Assembly: GCA_958444395.1 (NCBI GenBank) | Contig: CAUCOL010000008.1 | Coordinates: 1-14,277 of the forward strand | DNA: 14,277 nucleotides | Reading direction: 5' to 3' | Source of the DNA: an uncultured Lachnospiraceae bacterium | GTDB taxonomy: Bacteria > Bacillota > Clostridia > Lachnospirales > Lachnospiraceae | Shown: piece after piece, positions 6,500 through 13,260 of the stretch | How the letters are laid out: every line of letters begins with the position of its first letter | How positions within the stretch are numbered: position 1 is the stretch's first letter | Position numbers and translations under genes: made by a program | Notes under the pieces: generated by a model | What the model saw: only the letters and a program-made list of their open reading frames with translations | The model's database searches: none | What the model was told of the DNA's origin: nothing

Positions 6500-7621
6500 T
6501 TAGAAGGCTGCCTGATAGATCTCCAGCAGCTGTTCTTCGCTGAGCGGGATGTAGTTATTGCGCAGCAGACGCAGCTGTGTCGCTGCCACATCTTTGGCAA
6601 AGACCGGAAGATCCGTTTCTTTTACGCCAAAGTTCTTCAACGGCTCACTCTGTAAGATGCTGTCCATCAATTCGTACAGTGCTTCCAGTGCCTTTTCCGG
6701 TGCCACATCCAGGCATCCTGCGATTACTGCTTCCAGATCATTGATGCGTCCCTGTGGCTTTAATGCTTTATATTTTTTCATAACCGAAGCAAACATCAGC
6801 TGATTGGACTGTCCATGCGGGATGTGGTATACAGAGCCCAGCGGATAAGCGCAGGCATGTACGGCAGCACAACCGGCATAGCCAAAGCCAAGGCCTGCCC
6901 AGTTGGATGCTTTCAGATATTCTGCTGCATATTTCTTCCAGGCATCCCCGCCACCCTCGGCAACGGTTTTCTTCCAGCAGGTGATGATCGTTTTCAGACT
7001 CTCTGTAGAGAAAATACGTGAAATACTGCATCCATTCGGACTCAAGAAAGACTCTACACTGTGTACCATCGCATCAATGGAGGATGTCGCAAAGATCTTA
7101 TAGGGAAGCGACTCCAGCAAGTTGGTGATCATCACCGCTTTATCTGGCAGCATCGCATTGGATGCCAGTCCCATCTTGACACCTTTGCTCACGCGGTTGA
7201 TGACGGAAATATTCGTTACCTCACTGCCCGTTCCGCATGTCGTCGGAATGATCACCAGCGGATGTACCTTTTTCAGAGAATCCACATGATCGTAGAGGTC
7301 GTCAACCTGATCCTCCGGTCCTGCTACTGCCACGACCTTCGCAATGTCGATCACCGTACCGCCACCGACTGCAATGATACGGTCATATGTCTTATCGCGG
7401 AGTGCATCCAGGATCGCATCGACGTCTCCGTCTGTCGGCTCTCCCTTGCTGTATTTCTCACGGAATAATGTCTGCACACCTGTATGTAATGACTCGATAT
7501 AATCTTTATACGTATGCTCTCCGCATAATACCAGATCATCTGCCCCCAGCTTCGCATCCTCGGCGAACTGTGCAAAAGTATCAAATTCTTCAATTTCAGT
7601 TTTAATAGAAAAGCCCCTCAT
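6500..7621 (-). CDS. 4hbD: 4-hydroxybutyrate dehydrogenase (iron-containing)
   Basis: A 373-residue group III alcohol dehydrogenase that resembles the Clostridium kluyveri 4-hydroxybutyrate dehydrogenase along its length and is nearly the same size. It should reduce succinic semialdehyde to 4-hydroxybutyrate with NAD(P)H in the cytoplasm. Visible motifs are RIIAVGGGTVIDIAK (81-95, cofactor), IIPTTCGTGSEVTNISV (124-140), the metal ligands Asp183 and His187 (SSIDAMVHSVES), His255 (AAVHACAYPLG) and His269 (HIPHGQSN), and the C-terminal LRNNYIPLSEEQLLEIY. The ATG at 7621 is four bases after the stop of the permease-kinase gene, and its AAGGAGG lies inside that gene's end, so the two are coupled. 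The aminotransferase encoded upstream would supply succinic semialdehyde, which supports the substrate. It differs clearly from the AdhE-like dehydrogenase at 2228-3445. Confidence 0.9.
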   Translation of the reverse strand: MRGFSIKTEIEEFDTFAQFAEDAKLGADDLVLCGEHTYKDYIESLHTGVQTLFREKYSKGEPTDGDVDAILDALRDKTYDRIIAVGGGTVIDIAKVVAVAGPEDQVDDLYDHVDSLKKVHPLVIIPTTCGTGSEVTNISVINRVSKGVKMGLASNAMLPDKAVMITNLLESLPYKIFATSSIDAMVHSVESFLSPNGCSISRIFSTESLKTIITCWKKTVAEGGGDAWKKYAAEYLKASNWAGLGFGYAGCAAVHACAYPLGSVYHIPHGQSNQLMFASVMKKYKALKPQGRINDLEAVIAGCLDVAPEKALEALYELMDSILQSEPLKNFGVKETDLPVFAKDVAATQLRLLRNNYIPLSEEQLLEIYQAAF

Positions 7622-7625
7622 GCTT

Positions 7626-9725
7626 TTATGCCTCCTTCTTAATATCGTCTTCTGTAATTGCATATTTCTCCTCGACCAGTTCAATGATCAGATCAGCGGT
7701 CTTGCGCCAGCCCAGAAGACTACTGTTCAGTAAGATATCTCTTGTATGTCTGTCACCACGCTTCTTACCTGTAATATACGCATGTCGTGCATGCTGTGCC
7801 TTTTCGACGGATTCCCACTCTTCCTGTGCTTTCCGCTCACTCAGTCCCTTCTTGTTCATGACAGCAGCGATCTCGTCTTTCTCCGGTGCATAGATAAATA
7901 CATTTAATACATCGTCCCGGTCACGCAGAATATAATCACTGCTTCGTCCTACGATCACGCAGGATGACTTTGCGGCAAACTCATGGATTGCCTGGAACTG
8001 TGCATCAATGACTCGGTTGGACAGGTTCGCATAACGCACACCGTAGGAAGTATCAAAACCATACCGGACACCGATCTTCGTATCTGCTTCCTCAACCAGT
8101 CCCTTATCGACACCAATCTGATCCACGACCTTATCAACCAGATCTCTATCATAATATTCTATGCCAAAATATTCTGCAACCCTCTTTGCGATCTCCGGAC
8201 CGCCGCTTCCATATTCACAGCCAACCGTCACAACAAAATGCTTTCCGGCATATTTCTTGTTGATCGCCACCACATTGGAGTCTTCCTCTTCCTCCGGTGC
8301 CTCCTCGGTGATGATGAAAATATCGCGTCCAAACTCAGCACCATATTTCTTCTTAGAATAGAAGTAGAAAAATACACCAAGTGCCAGCCAGGTTCCGACT
8401 ACCACCCATTCCTGCCAGATCAGCGCGGCAGAGAAAGATGCCGGGATGATATATAACAGCGTCATGAAACCTGCCATAATCACAGCCATTACGCCAACAA
8501 AGCCACCGGCTTTTACCTTATACGGACGATCCATTTCCGGTTTCTTCTTACGCAAAATGCAGAAGGAAATAGATACAAACATATATGCAATAACACAGCC
8601 GAAGGATGCTGCATCGACCAGCCATACCAGTACGCCTCGACCGAAGAACGGTGCAATACAGCAGGCGAGTCCACAAAGCAGGATCGCAGCCTCCGGTGTT
8701 TTATTCTTGCCAAGTTTACCAAATACGGATGGAATCATCAGAGACTCACCCATTGAATATAATGCACGGCTTCCGCCCATCAGGAACGAGTTCCAGGATG
8801 TAATGATACCGCACAGACCGCCGATGATCAGTACCTTGCCCATCATCGGAGAATGAAATGCCAGCTCAATCGCTTTGGCAGATACCAGACCATTCTGTGA
8901 ATTCATTTCCTGTGCGATCGCACTCTGCGGCATAATATAGCATACGGCAAAGATGATCAGAAGATACCATGCCACCGCCAGAAAGATAGATAACAACATG
9001 ATCTTACCGATCTTCTTATATGGCACGTTGATCTCCTCCGCAGCCTGCGGAATAACATCAAATCCAATAAATAAAAATGGTGTCATACAGGCTACCTTAA
9101 AGACACTTCCCAGCGTCGAACCGGATGCATGTTCCCACATCTGTCCCGTCAAATTTCCACCGGTTCCATTCACAGCAGAACCAACGACCAGCAGAATACC
9201 GGCTACTGCGATAATCGCTGTCAGAACCGTCTGCAACATCGCTGCCGTCTTGGCACCCTTGATATTAATGATCGTAATCAGGACTGCCACACCAACGCCC
9301 AGAAGAATGGTTGTCAGATAAATATCCTTTCCGGCGATCGAATACAGATACACCTGATTAAACTTCGGGAAAAGATAGGTAATAACCGTCGGAAGAGCGG
9401 TTGCTTCAAATGCTGATGTCGCTACATATCCCAAAATAATCATCCAGGTACATACAAAAGAACCGGTCGGTCCCATCGCTCTATAACTAAATACGTGCTC
9501 ACCGCCACACTGCGGCATAGCCGATGTCAGTTCTGCATAAGTCAGTCCGACGAAAAATACCATCAGACCTCCGATCAGCATCGCAATGATCGATCCCATA
9601 AAGCCGGCCGTCGTGATCCAGTCACCCGAGTTGATTACCCAGCCCCAGCCGATCATGGCACCAAATGCAATAACGAGTATATCCCACGCCCCCATTACCT
9701 TATCAAATTTTGATTTCTGTTCCAA
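7626..9725 (-). CDS. APC amino-acid permease fused to a cytidylate-kinase-like domain
   Basis: A 699-residue two-part protein. Residues about 10-460 are an APC-superfamily permease: DILVIAFGAMIGWGWV in the first helix, LTYAELTSAMPQCGGEHVFSYRA, FLFIGFDVIPQAAEEINVPYK, and about 12 hydrophobic segments ending near 456. An acidic linker (about 461-490, with EEAPEEEEDS) leads to a cytidylate-kinase-like domain (about 494-690, PF13189-type). That domain has YGSGGPEIAKRVAEYFGIEYYDRDLVD (505-531), IVGRSSDYILRD (591-602) and TGKKRGDRHTRDILLNSS (652-669). The usual Arg before the E(F/Y)GSGG loop is Cys here (GCEYGSGG). The permease most likely imports GABA, judged from its neighbours. The kinase-like part may be a cytoplasmic nucleotide-binding regulator. 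The start is a TTG at 9725 with GGAGG eight bases upstream; an earlier in-frame TTG at 9764 lacks a site. The reading frame has no interruption at the junction, so the fusion appears real. Confidence 0.88.
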   Translation of the reverse strand: MEQKSKFDKVMGAWDILVIAFGAMIGWGWVINSGDWITTAGFMGSIIAMLIGGLMVFFVGLTYAELTSAMPQCGGEHVFSYRAMGPTGSFVCTWMIILGYVATSAFEATALPTVITYLFPKFNQVYLYSIAGKDIYLTTILLGVGVAVLITIINIKGAKTAAMLQTVLTAIIAVAGILLVVGSAVNGTGGNLTGQMWEHASGSTLGSVFKVACMTPFLFIGFDVIPQAAEEINVPYKKIGKIMLLSIFLAVAWYLLIIFAVCYIMPQSAIAQEMNSQNGLVSAKAIELAFHSPMMGKVLIIGGLCGIITSWNSFLMGGSRALYSMGESLMIPSVFGKLGKNKTPEAAILLCGLACCIAPFFGRGVLVWLVDAASFGCVIAYMFVSISFCILRKKKPEMDRPYKVKAGGFVGVMAVIMAGFMTLLYIIPASFSAALIWQEWVVVGTWLALGVFFYFYSKKKYGAEFGRDIFIITEEAPEEEEDSNVVAINKKYAGKHFVVTVGCEYGSGGPEIAKRVAEYFGIEYYDRDLVDKVVDQIGVDKGLVEEADTKIGVRYGFDTSYGVRYANLSNRVIDAQFQAIHEFAAKSSCVIVGRSSDYILRDRDDVLNVFIYAPEKDEIAAVMNKKGLSERKAQEEWESVEKAQHARHAYITGKKRGDRHTRDILLNSSLLGWRKTADLIIELVEEKYAITEDDIKKEA

Positions 9726-9801
9726 ATCTGCTACCTCCAATAGATCATTTCTCAGATCTTTCAAACATGTTTTCTCAAATCTTATATCTTATATTTTTTA
9801 T

Positions 9802-9857
9802 GATCCGGTCAAGTGCTTCACGAATCTTGTCTGACGCTTTCCGCCGCTGACCGGATC
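9802..9857 (-). promoter_or_regulatory. 10-bp inverted repeat in the permease leader
   Basis: GATCCGGTCA (9802-9811) and TGACCGGATC (9848-9857) are perfect complements around 36 bases. It lies about 75 bases upstream of the permease start on the - strand and is not followed by a T-run, so it is not a standard terminator. TTGACC inside the 3' arm could double as a -35 box, but I cannot place a matching -10 with normal spacing. Confidence 0.45.
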
Positions 9858-9921
9858 TTTCAATGCTTACGCTTTTAATGCATTACTGCTTCACCATATT
9901 CTCTGTCTGGTATATTACAAA

Positions 9922-9956
9922 AGGCCAGGGCATACTTTGTCTGTATGTCCTGACCT
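9922..9956 (-). terminator. terminator-like hairpin between gabT and the permease gene
   Basis: On the - strand AGGTCAGGACATAC (9956-9943), a 7-base loop and GTATGCCCTGGCCT (9935-9922) form a 14-position stem with one mismatch and one G-U pair. TTTGTAAT follows. It lies about 90 bases after the aminotransferase stop and probably ends or attenuates its transcript before the permease. Confidence 0.6.
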
Positions 9957-9994
9957 CTTTGTCTTATCTTTTCTGTATTTTGTTGTCCTGACCT
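9946..9994. repeat. 11-bp direct repeat TGTCCTGACCT
   Basis: TGTCCTGACCT occurs at 9946-9956 and again at 9984-9994. The first copy is one arm of the hairpin at 9922-9956; the second could in principle replace it. The rest of the 9726-10044 gap is A/T-rich and holds no supported gene. Confidence 0.6.
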
Positions 9995-10044
9995 TTTAGA
10001 TATATATCTTAATGTTTTATCTTTTGGTACGTTGTTTTCTATTA

Positions 10045-11412
10045 TTACAGAGATTCTTTGATTGCTTCTTCGAAGATCTCCAGTCCTTTCTCCATCTGCT
10101 CATCTGTCATAGTCAGTGGTGCAAGGAAACGGATCGTGTTGCTTGCCGTACCACAGCTTTCCAGCAACAGACCTTTCTGCATAGCATTCTTCACGATATC
10201 TGCTGTCAGCTTTGTAGCCGGCTCTTTCGTCTCAGGATCTGTGACGAACTCGATACCGATCATAGCACCCAGACCTCTGACATCACCGATGACAGGATAT
10301 TTCTTCTGCAGCTCTTTATATCTGTTCATAACAACTTCACCGATATGTCTTGCTTTTCCTGCATAATCATCTCTCTGCATGATATCCATAACAGCTAATG
10401 CAGATGCACAGGAAACAGGGTTACCACAGTAAGTACCACCGATCGTGCCTGCCGGTGCTGCATCCATGACTTCTGCTCTGGCTGTGATCGCAGAAATAGG
10501 AAGTCCACCGCCCAGAGATTTTGCTGTTGCGATGATATCTGGTGCTGCGCCTGCCTCTTTCCAATACTCAGAAGCATAATATTTACCGGTTCTGCAGTTA
10601 CCACACTGTACCTCATCGGCGATCATCAGGATACCATTGTCATCACAGATCTTACGAACGGCTTTTACCCACTCGATTGGTGCGGGAATGAAACCACCTT
10701 CGCCCTGTAATGGCTCTAAGATCATACAAGCGATCTCATTCGCAGGAGCGCCCTCATCGAAGATTCTGTTTAATTCATCGATATAATACTGGATAGCTTC
10801 CTCCTCGGTGTAGCCCTTTGGTGCTCTGTAAAGATATGGATATGGTGCACGGTAAATGCTGGATGGGAATGGTCCCATGCCGACTGCATATACTTTCTTG
10901 GCAGTCAGTGCCATTGTCAGGTTGGTTCTGCCGTGGAATGCACCGGTAAAACAGATCACACCGTTTCTCTTTGTGTATGCCTTTGCAATCTTGATCGCAT
11001 TCTCATCACATTCAGCACCTGAGTTTGCAAAATATGTTTTCTTCACATCACCCTTACAAGGCATGATCTTGTTTAATCGTTCTGCCAGTGTAACATATCC
11101 ATCATGTACGTACACATTGAAGATTGTGTGGAAATATTTCTCTGCCTGCTTCTTCACTGCCTCGATCACTTCCGGATTGGAGTATCCGATGTTTAATACA
11201 CCAACGCCGCCGACCCAGTCAAGGAATTTGTTTCCGTCCAGATCTTCAAACATAGCGCCTGCACCCTGCTTAATACAGATTGGATAAGTACTTCCGCAAA
11301 GTGCCTGTGGAATCGCTGCGTTTCTTCTGTCCAGAAGCTCCTGTGACTTTGGTCCTGGAACCTGTGCTGTGATAATTTCCGGTAATGCCTGTGATAAATC
11401 TTTCGTTGTCAT
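10045..11412 (-). CDS. gabT: 4-aminobutyrate (GABA) aminotransferase, class III
   Basis: A 455-residue PLP-dependent class III (ornithine/GABA family) aminotransferase. It should move the amino group of GABA to 2-oxoglutarate or pyruvate, giving succinic semialdehyde. Visible features are the start of the fold at GAGAMFEDLDGNKFLDWVGG, NSGAECDENAIKIAK (130-144), GAFHGRT (157-163) with the ring-stacking region, ILEPLQGEGG (231-240), ADEVQCG (265-271) with the cofactor Asp266, the Schiff-base Lys298 in TAKSLGGGLP, GGTYCGNPVSCA (325-336) and Arg428 in NTIRFLAP for the substrate carboxylate. The ATG at 11412 has GGAGG eight bases upstream; the frame opens further only through TTG. A related omega-aminotransferase substrate (ornithine, putrescine or beta-alanine) is possible, but the downstream 4-hydroxybutyrate dehydrogenase makes GABA the best call. 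It is the first gene of the locus, with a promoter, a paired motif and a leader hairpin. Confidence 0.88.
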   Translation of the reverse strand: MTTKDLSQALPEIITAQVPGPKSQELLDRRNAAIPQALCGSTYPICIKQGAGAMFEDLDGNKFLDWVGGVGVLNIGYSNPEVIEAVKKQAEKYFHTIFNVYVHDGYVTLAERLNKIMPCKGDVKKTYFANSGAECDENAIKIAKAYTKRNGVICFTGAFHGRTNLTMALTAKKVYAVGMGPFPSSIYRAPYPYLYRAPKGYTEEEAIQYYIDELNRIFDEGAPANEIACMILEPLQGEGGFIPAPIEWVKAVRKICDDNGILMIADEVQCGNCRTGKYYASEYWKEAGAAPDIIATAKSLGGGLPISAITARAEVMDAAPAGTIGGTYCGNPVSCASALAVMDIMQRDDYAGKARHIGEVVMNRYKELQKKYPVIGDVRGLGAMIGIEFVTDPETKEPATKLTADIVKNAMQKGLLLESCGTASNTIRFLAPLTMTDEQMEKGLEIFEEAIKESL

Positions 11413-11444
11413 ATCTCTGCCCTCCAAATTTCCTTCTGCTTTAC

Positions 11445-11492
11445 AGAAAACAAAAAGACGTCAAAAAAGTATGTTACGATACTTTTTCGACG
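11445..11492 (-). promoter_or_regulatory. attenuator-like hairpin in the gabT leader
   Basis: On the - strand the arms 11492-11479 and 11472-11459 pair over 14 positions in RNA (13 Watson-Crick and one G-U) around the loop CGTAAC. TCTTTTTGTTTTC follows immediately, the form of an intrinsic terminator, but placed between the promoter and the gabT ribosome binding site. An alternative short hairpin CGAC/GTCG (11501-11488) overlaps its 5' arm and could act as anti-terminator. No T-box or known riboswitch was recognised. Confidence 0.6.
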
Positions 11493-11525
11493 CCTTTGTC
11501 GTTGCTTTTGTTTGATTCTGATGCC

Positions 11526-11554
11526 ATTATAGCAGGTGTGCCGGGCAATGCAAT
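11526..11554 (-). promoter_or_regulatory. promoter of gabT
   Basis: A perfect TATAAT lies at 11526-11531 on the - strand. With 17-base spacing the -35 is only ATTGCA (11549-11554), a poor match, which is usual for promoters that need an activator. The predicted start is near 11519, giving a leader of about 107 bases. Confidence 0.65.
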
Positions 11555-11567
11555 GTGCACGGTGCAC
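11555..11567. promoter_or_regulatory. paired GTGCAC motif upstream of the gabT -35 region
   Basis: Two copies of the self-complementary hexamer GTGCAC are separated by one base and sit directly upstream of the weak -35. A third partial copy, GTGCAT, is at 11578-11583. The placement fits an activator-binding site; the regulator is not in the window. Confidence 0.45.
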
Positions 11568-11583
11568 TAAATCTTTTGTGCAT

Positions 11584-11793
11584 GGATGTAACGGTCCGGC
11601 TATCCAGCCATTACGATGAATACGTGCATAGAGTGTGTCTGAACACCTTGCAGTCCGTAGCAGCCAGACTTGATGTTATTGTGCTTCAGGTTGTGATCCA
11701 ACGATAGGCATTTTCAAACAAATGCGTATGGCACACTTTTGCTTCTTGCGCTGACGCAGCAGTGCATAAGTTCCCTCAAAACGCTTTTTAATG
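11584..11793. other. intergenic stretch without a supported gene
   Basis: This lies between the gabT control region and the stop of the BIG2 gene, both on the - strand. The pairs GGCT/AGCC (about 11597-11608) and GCTG/CAGC (about 11751-11761) form small hairpins, but no U-tract makes a convincing terminator. A 70-codon - strand frame (11676-11888) that overlaps the BIG2 gene end has no ribosome binding site or recognised motif. Confidence 0.4.
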
Positions 11794-12810
11794 TTACCCG
11801 CTAATTGGTTCTTCTTTGTTACATTCAACCCCCGCATTCTTAATTTGATAATAAATAATAGCACGGCATTGACGCAGATTTCCTCCATTGCTTTTTAGTT
11901 TTCCTTTAAATGCAGATTTCTTGATGACTACTGTCAGAGTCTTTGATTTATGAGTTTTGATGGTAATTTTCTTTCTTGCTAATTTGGGCAATTTATATTT
12001 AGAATTTCCAACCTTCATATAAATTGCTTTTCCAATCTCATATTTTTGCTTTTTCTTCGTATCATTGAATACGATTATATTTAATACCATATTTCCATTA
12101 TCATTTATATAAAGATGATATTTCGTTTTAATCTTCTGTTTTGAATGCCGTATCTGTGGATTCCATTCATATCCATTTTCAATGACAGTAATTCGTCCCG
12201 TTGCCGTTCTGCCAGCATAGGTAGCCGTAATATCTACCTCCCCCATCTCATGTCCCGTCACAACACCATTTGCATCTACTGTCGCAATTCTTGGATCTGC
12301 CGAAGACCATACAGCTTTATCTGTCAATGTCACAATATCTGACTGATTGTATGTCCCCGTTTCTCTCTCATTCCATCTATTAGCATTGCATATTAAATTA
12401 ACAGAGTATCCTTTCACTATAGTACGCCGTGCCGTGATTTTCAAATAACGAATTGTATCGGCAGATCTATTATCATAAACAGTACTTTTATTCATTTTTT
12501 TCGTACCATCAAATTCATATTTTTCATAAAAAATCAAATCACCCAATTCATTGTATACTTTACTGTATTTACCAGGATCAATCAGATGATAGCATTCATC
12601 ATAAGAATAAAAAACAGCTTCCACCCTATTTCCTGCAGAATCTAACCCATACCTTTTTCCATCCATTTCAACAAGTTTTTCAGCTGCAGGATCAAAGCCT
12701 GTCACACTTGTTTCCTCCGCGCTTGCTTTCTTCGCCGATGCTGCTGTGATACTGATCACTGCAATGGCTGTTACCATCATAATCATTATTATCTTCTTTC
12801 TTTTTACCAT
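11794..12810 (-). CDS. secreted protein with a BIG2 (Ig-like) domain
   Basis: A 338-residue protein I do not recognise beyond one domain. Residues 1-31 are a signal peptide with a basic start (MVKRKK), a hydrophobic core and a likely cut near AASA or KASA. Residues about 35-115 are a Tyr/Asp-rich segment with YEKYEFDGT-type strings. Residues about 122-211 form a BIG2 bacterial Ig-like domain (VWSSADPRIATVDANGVVTG, then EVDITATYAGRTATGRITV). Residues about 212-338 are Lys-rich and beta-strand-like, with KKQKYEIGKAIYMKVGNSKYKLPKL and KTHKSKTLTVVIKKSAFKGKLKS. No LPXTG, SLH or choline-binding anchor is visible, so it is likely released or held by charge. The start at 12810 is chosen for the signal peptide and an upstream AAAGGAAAAG; a longer frame to 12993 would bury the signal. 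It is a single gene between the NSS transporter and gabT. Confidence 0.7.
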   Translation of the reverse strand: MVKRKKIIMIMMVTAIAVISITAASAKKASAEETSVTGFDPAAEKLVEMDGKRYGLDSAGNRVEAVFYSYDECYHLIDPGKYSKVYNELGDLIFYEKYEFDGTKKMNKSTVYDNRSADTIRYLKITARRTIVKGYSVNLICNANRWNERETGTYNQSDIVTLTDKAVWSSADPRIATVDANGVVTGHEMGEVDITATYAGRTATGRITVIENGYEWNPQIRHSKQKIKTKYHLYINDNGNMVLNIIVFNDTKKKQKYEIGKAIYMKVGNSKYKLPKLARKKITIKTHKSKTLTVVIKKSAFKGKLKSNGGNLRQCRAIIYYQIKNAGVECNKEEPISG

Positions 12811-12897
12811 AGTTTCTTTTCCTTTCTTCTTTTGGACTTTCCGCCTGTTGCATATGGAAGGAGAACTGCATTCCCTTCGCTCCTTCTGTTGCGGCAT

Positions 12898-12906
12898 ATT
12901 GTAACA
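12898..12906 (-). promoter_or_regulatory. possible extended -10 promoter of the BIG2 gene
   Basis: TG-T-TACAAT on the - strand fits an extended -10 element about 90 bases upstream of the start codon. No good -35 box is seen. An inverted pair GAAGGAG/CTCCTTC (about 12857-12887) lies in the predicted leader. The rest of 12907-13100 is very A/T-rich with no supported gene. Confidence 0.35.
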
Positions 12907-13102
12907 TACGTCCCCTGCGATTCTCTTTCCGCTTTTTTCAAAATTCAAGTTTTTTATACGAAAATCAGCACAGGCAATCACAAAATCTCCCATTTTTCAA
13001 GGATTTACAGACTTTTAAAAATTTATAAAAATTTAATAATTTGCATATTTTTTTTGCACACATCGGTTACCATGCATATATTATGGCAGAATGGAGGTTT
13101 TT

Positions 13103-13207
13103 ATGTGGAATGGCCTGGATCATGAAAATAAATGGGAACCCAAAAGCAACGCTTGCTTCTACGGGTTCCCTATCCTTCGTGGCGATTACACTTCTTATGG
13201 AATATAA
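13103..13207 (+). CDS. possible 34-residue small ORF
   Basis: An ATG at 13103 preceded by ATGGAGG with a 5-to-6-base gap opens a 34-codon frame beginning MWNGLDHENKWEPK and ending GDYTSYGI. No family is recognised and no promoter is clear upstream. The hairpin at 13134-13170 falls inside it, and it is antisense to the 3' end region of the transporter transcript. It could be a real small protein, a decayed gene start or chance. Confidence 0.22.
   Translation: MWNGLDHENKWEPKSNACFYGFPILRGDYTSYGI
13134..13170 (-). terminator. hairpin downstream of the NSS transporter gene
   Basis: GGGAACCC (13134-13141) and GGGTTCCC (13163-13170) are perfect complements enclosing a second perfect pair, AAGCAA/TTGCTT, with a 3-base loop. 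On the - strand ATTTATTTTC follows, a moderate U-rich tail, about 90 bases after the transporter stop. A second inverted pair GCATCAAG/CTTGATGC (about 13227-13258) lies between the stop and this hairpin and has no U-tract. Confidence 0.5.
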
Positions 13208-13260
13208 ATTGAAATCAGATTGGGTGCATCAAGAAGATTTGCGTGCACTCCTTGATGCTG

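Noticed and set aside
6163..6600. 145-codon - strand frame across the dehydrogenase end and the intergenic repeats
   Set aside because: Its first part is an alternative frame of the 4-hydroxybutyrate dehydrogenase and the rest translates the GAACAAAG repeats and the lemA promoter.
7983..8456. 157-codon + strand frame
   Set aside because: Antisense to the permease-kinase fusion with no ribosome binding site or motif.
7626..9725. Permease and kinase as two genes joined by a sequencing error
   Set aside because: The frame is continuous through an acidic linker of normal composition, with no ribosome binding site and start codon at the junction. It still deserves confirmation in relatives.
9766..9768. 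ATG before the permease start as a seven-codon leader peptide
   Set aside because: The frame is only seven codons and has no convincing ribosome binding site.
11676..11888. 70-codon - strand frame after the BIG2 gene, rich in Lys and Arg
   Set aside because: It overlaps the BIG2 end in another frame, has no ribosome binding site and no recognised family. A gene remnant cannot be excluded.
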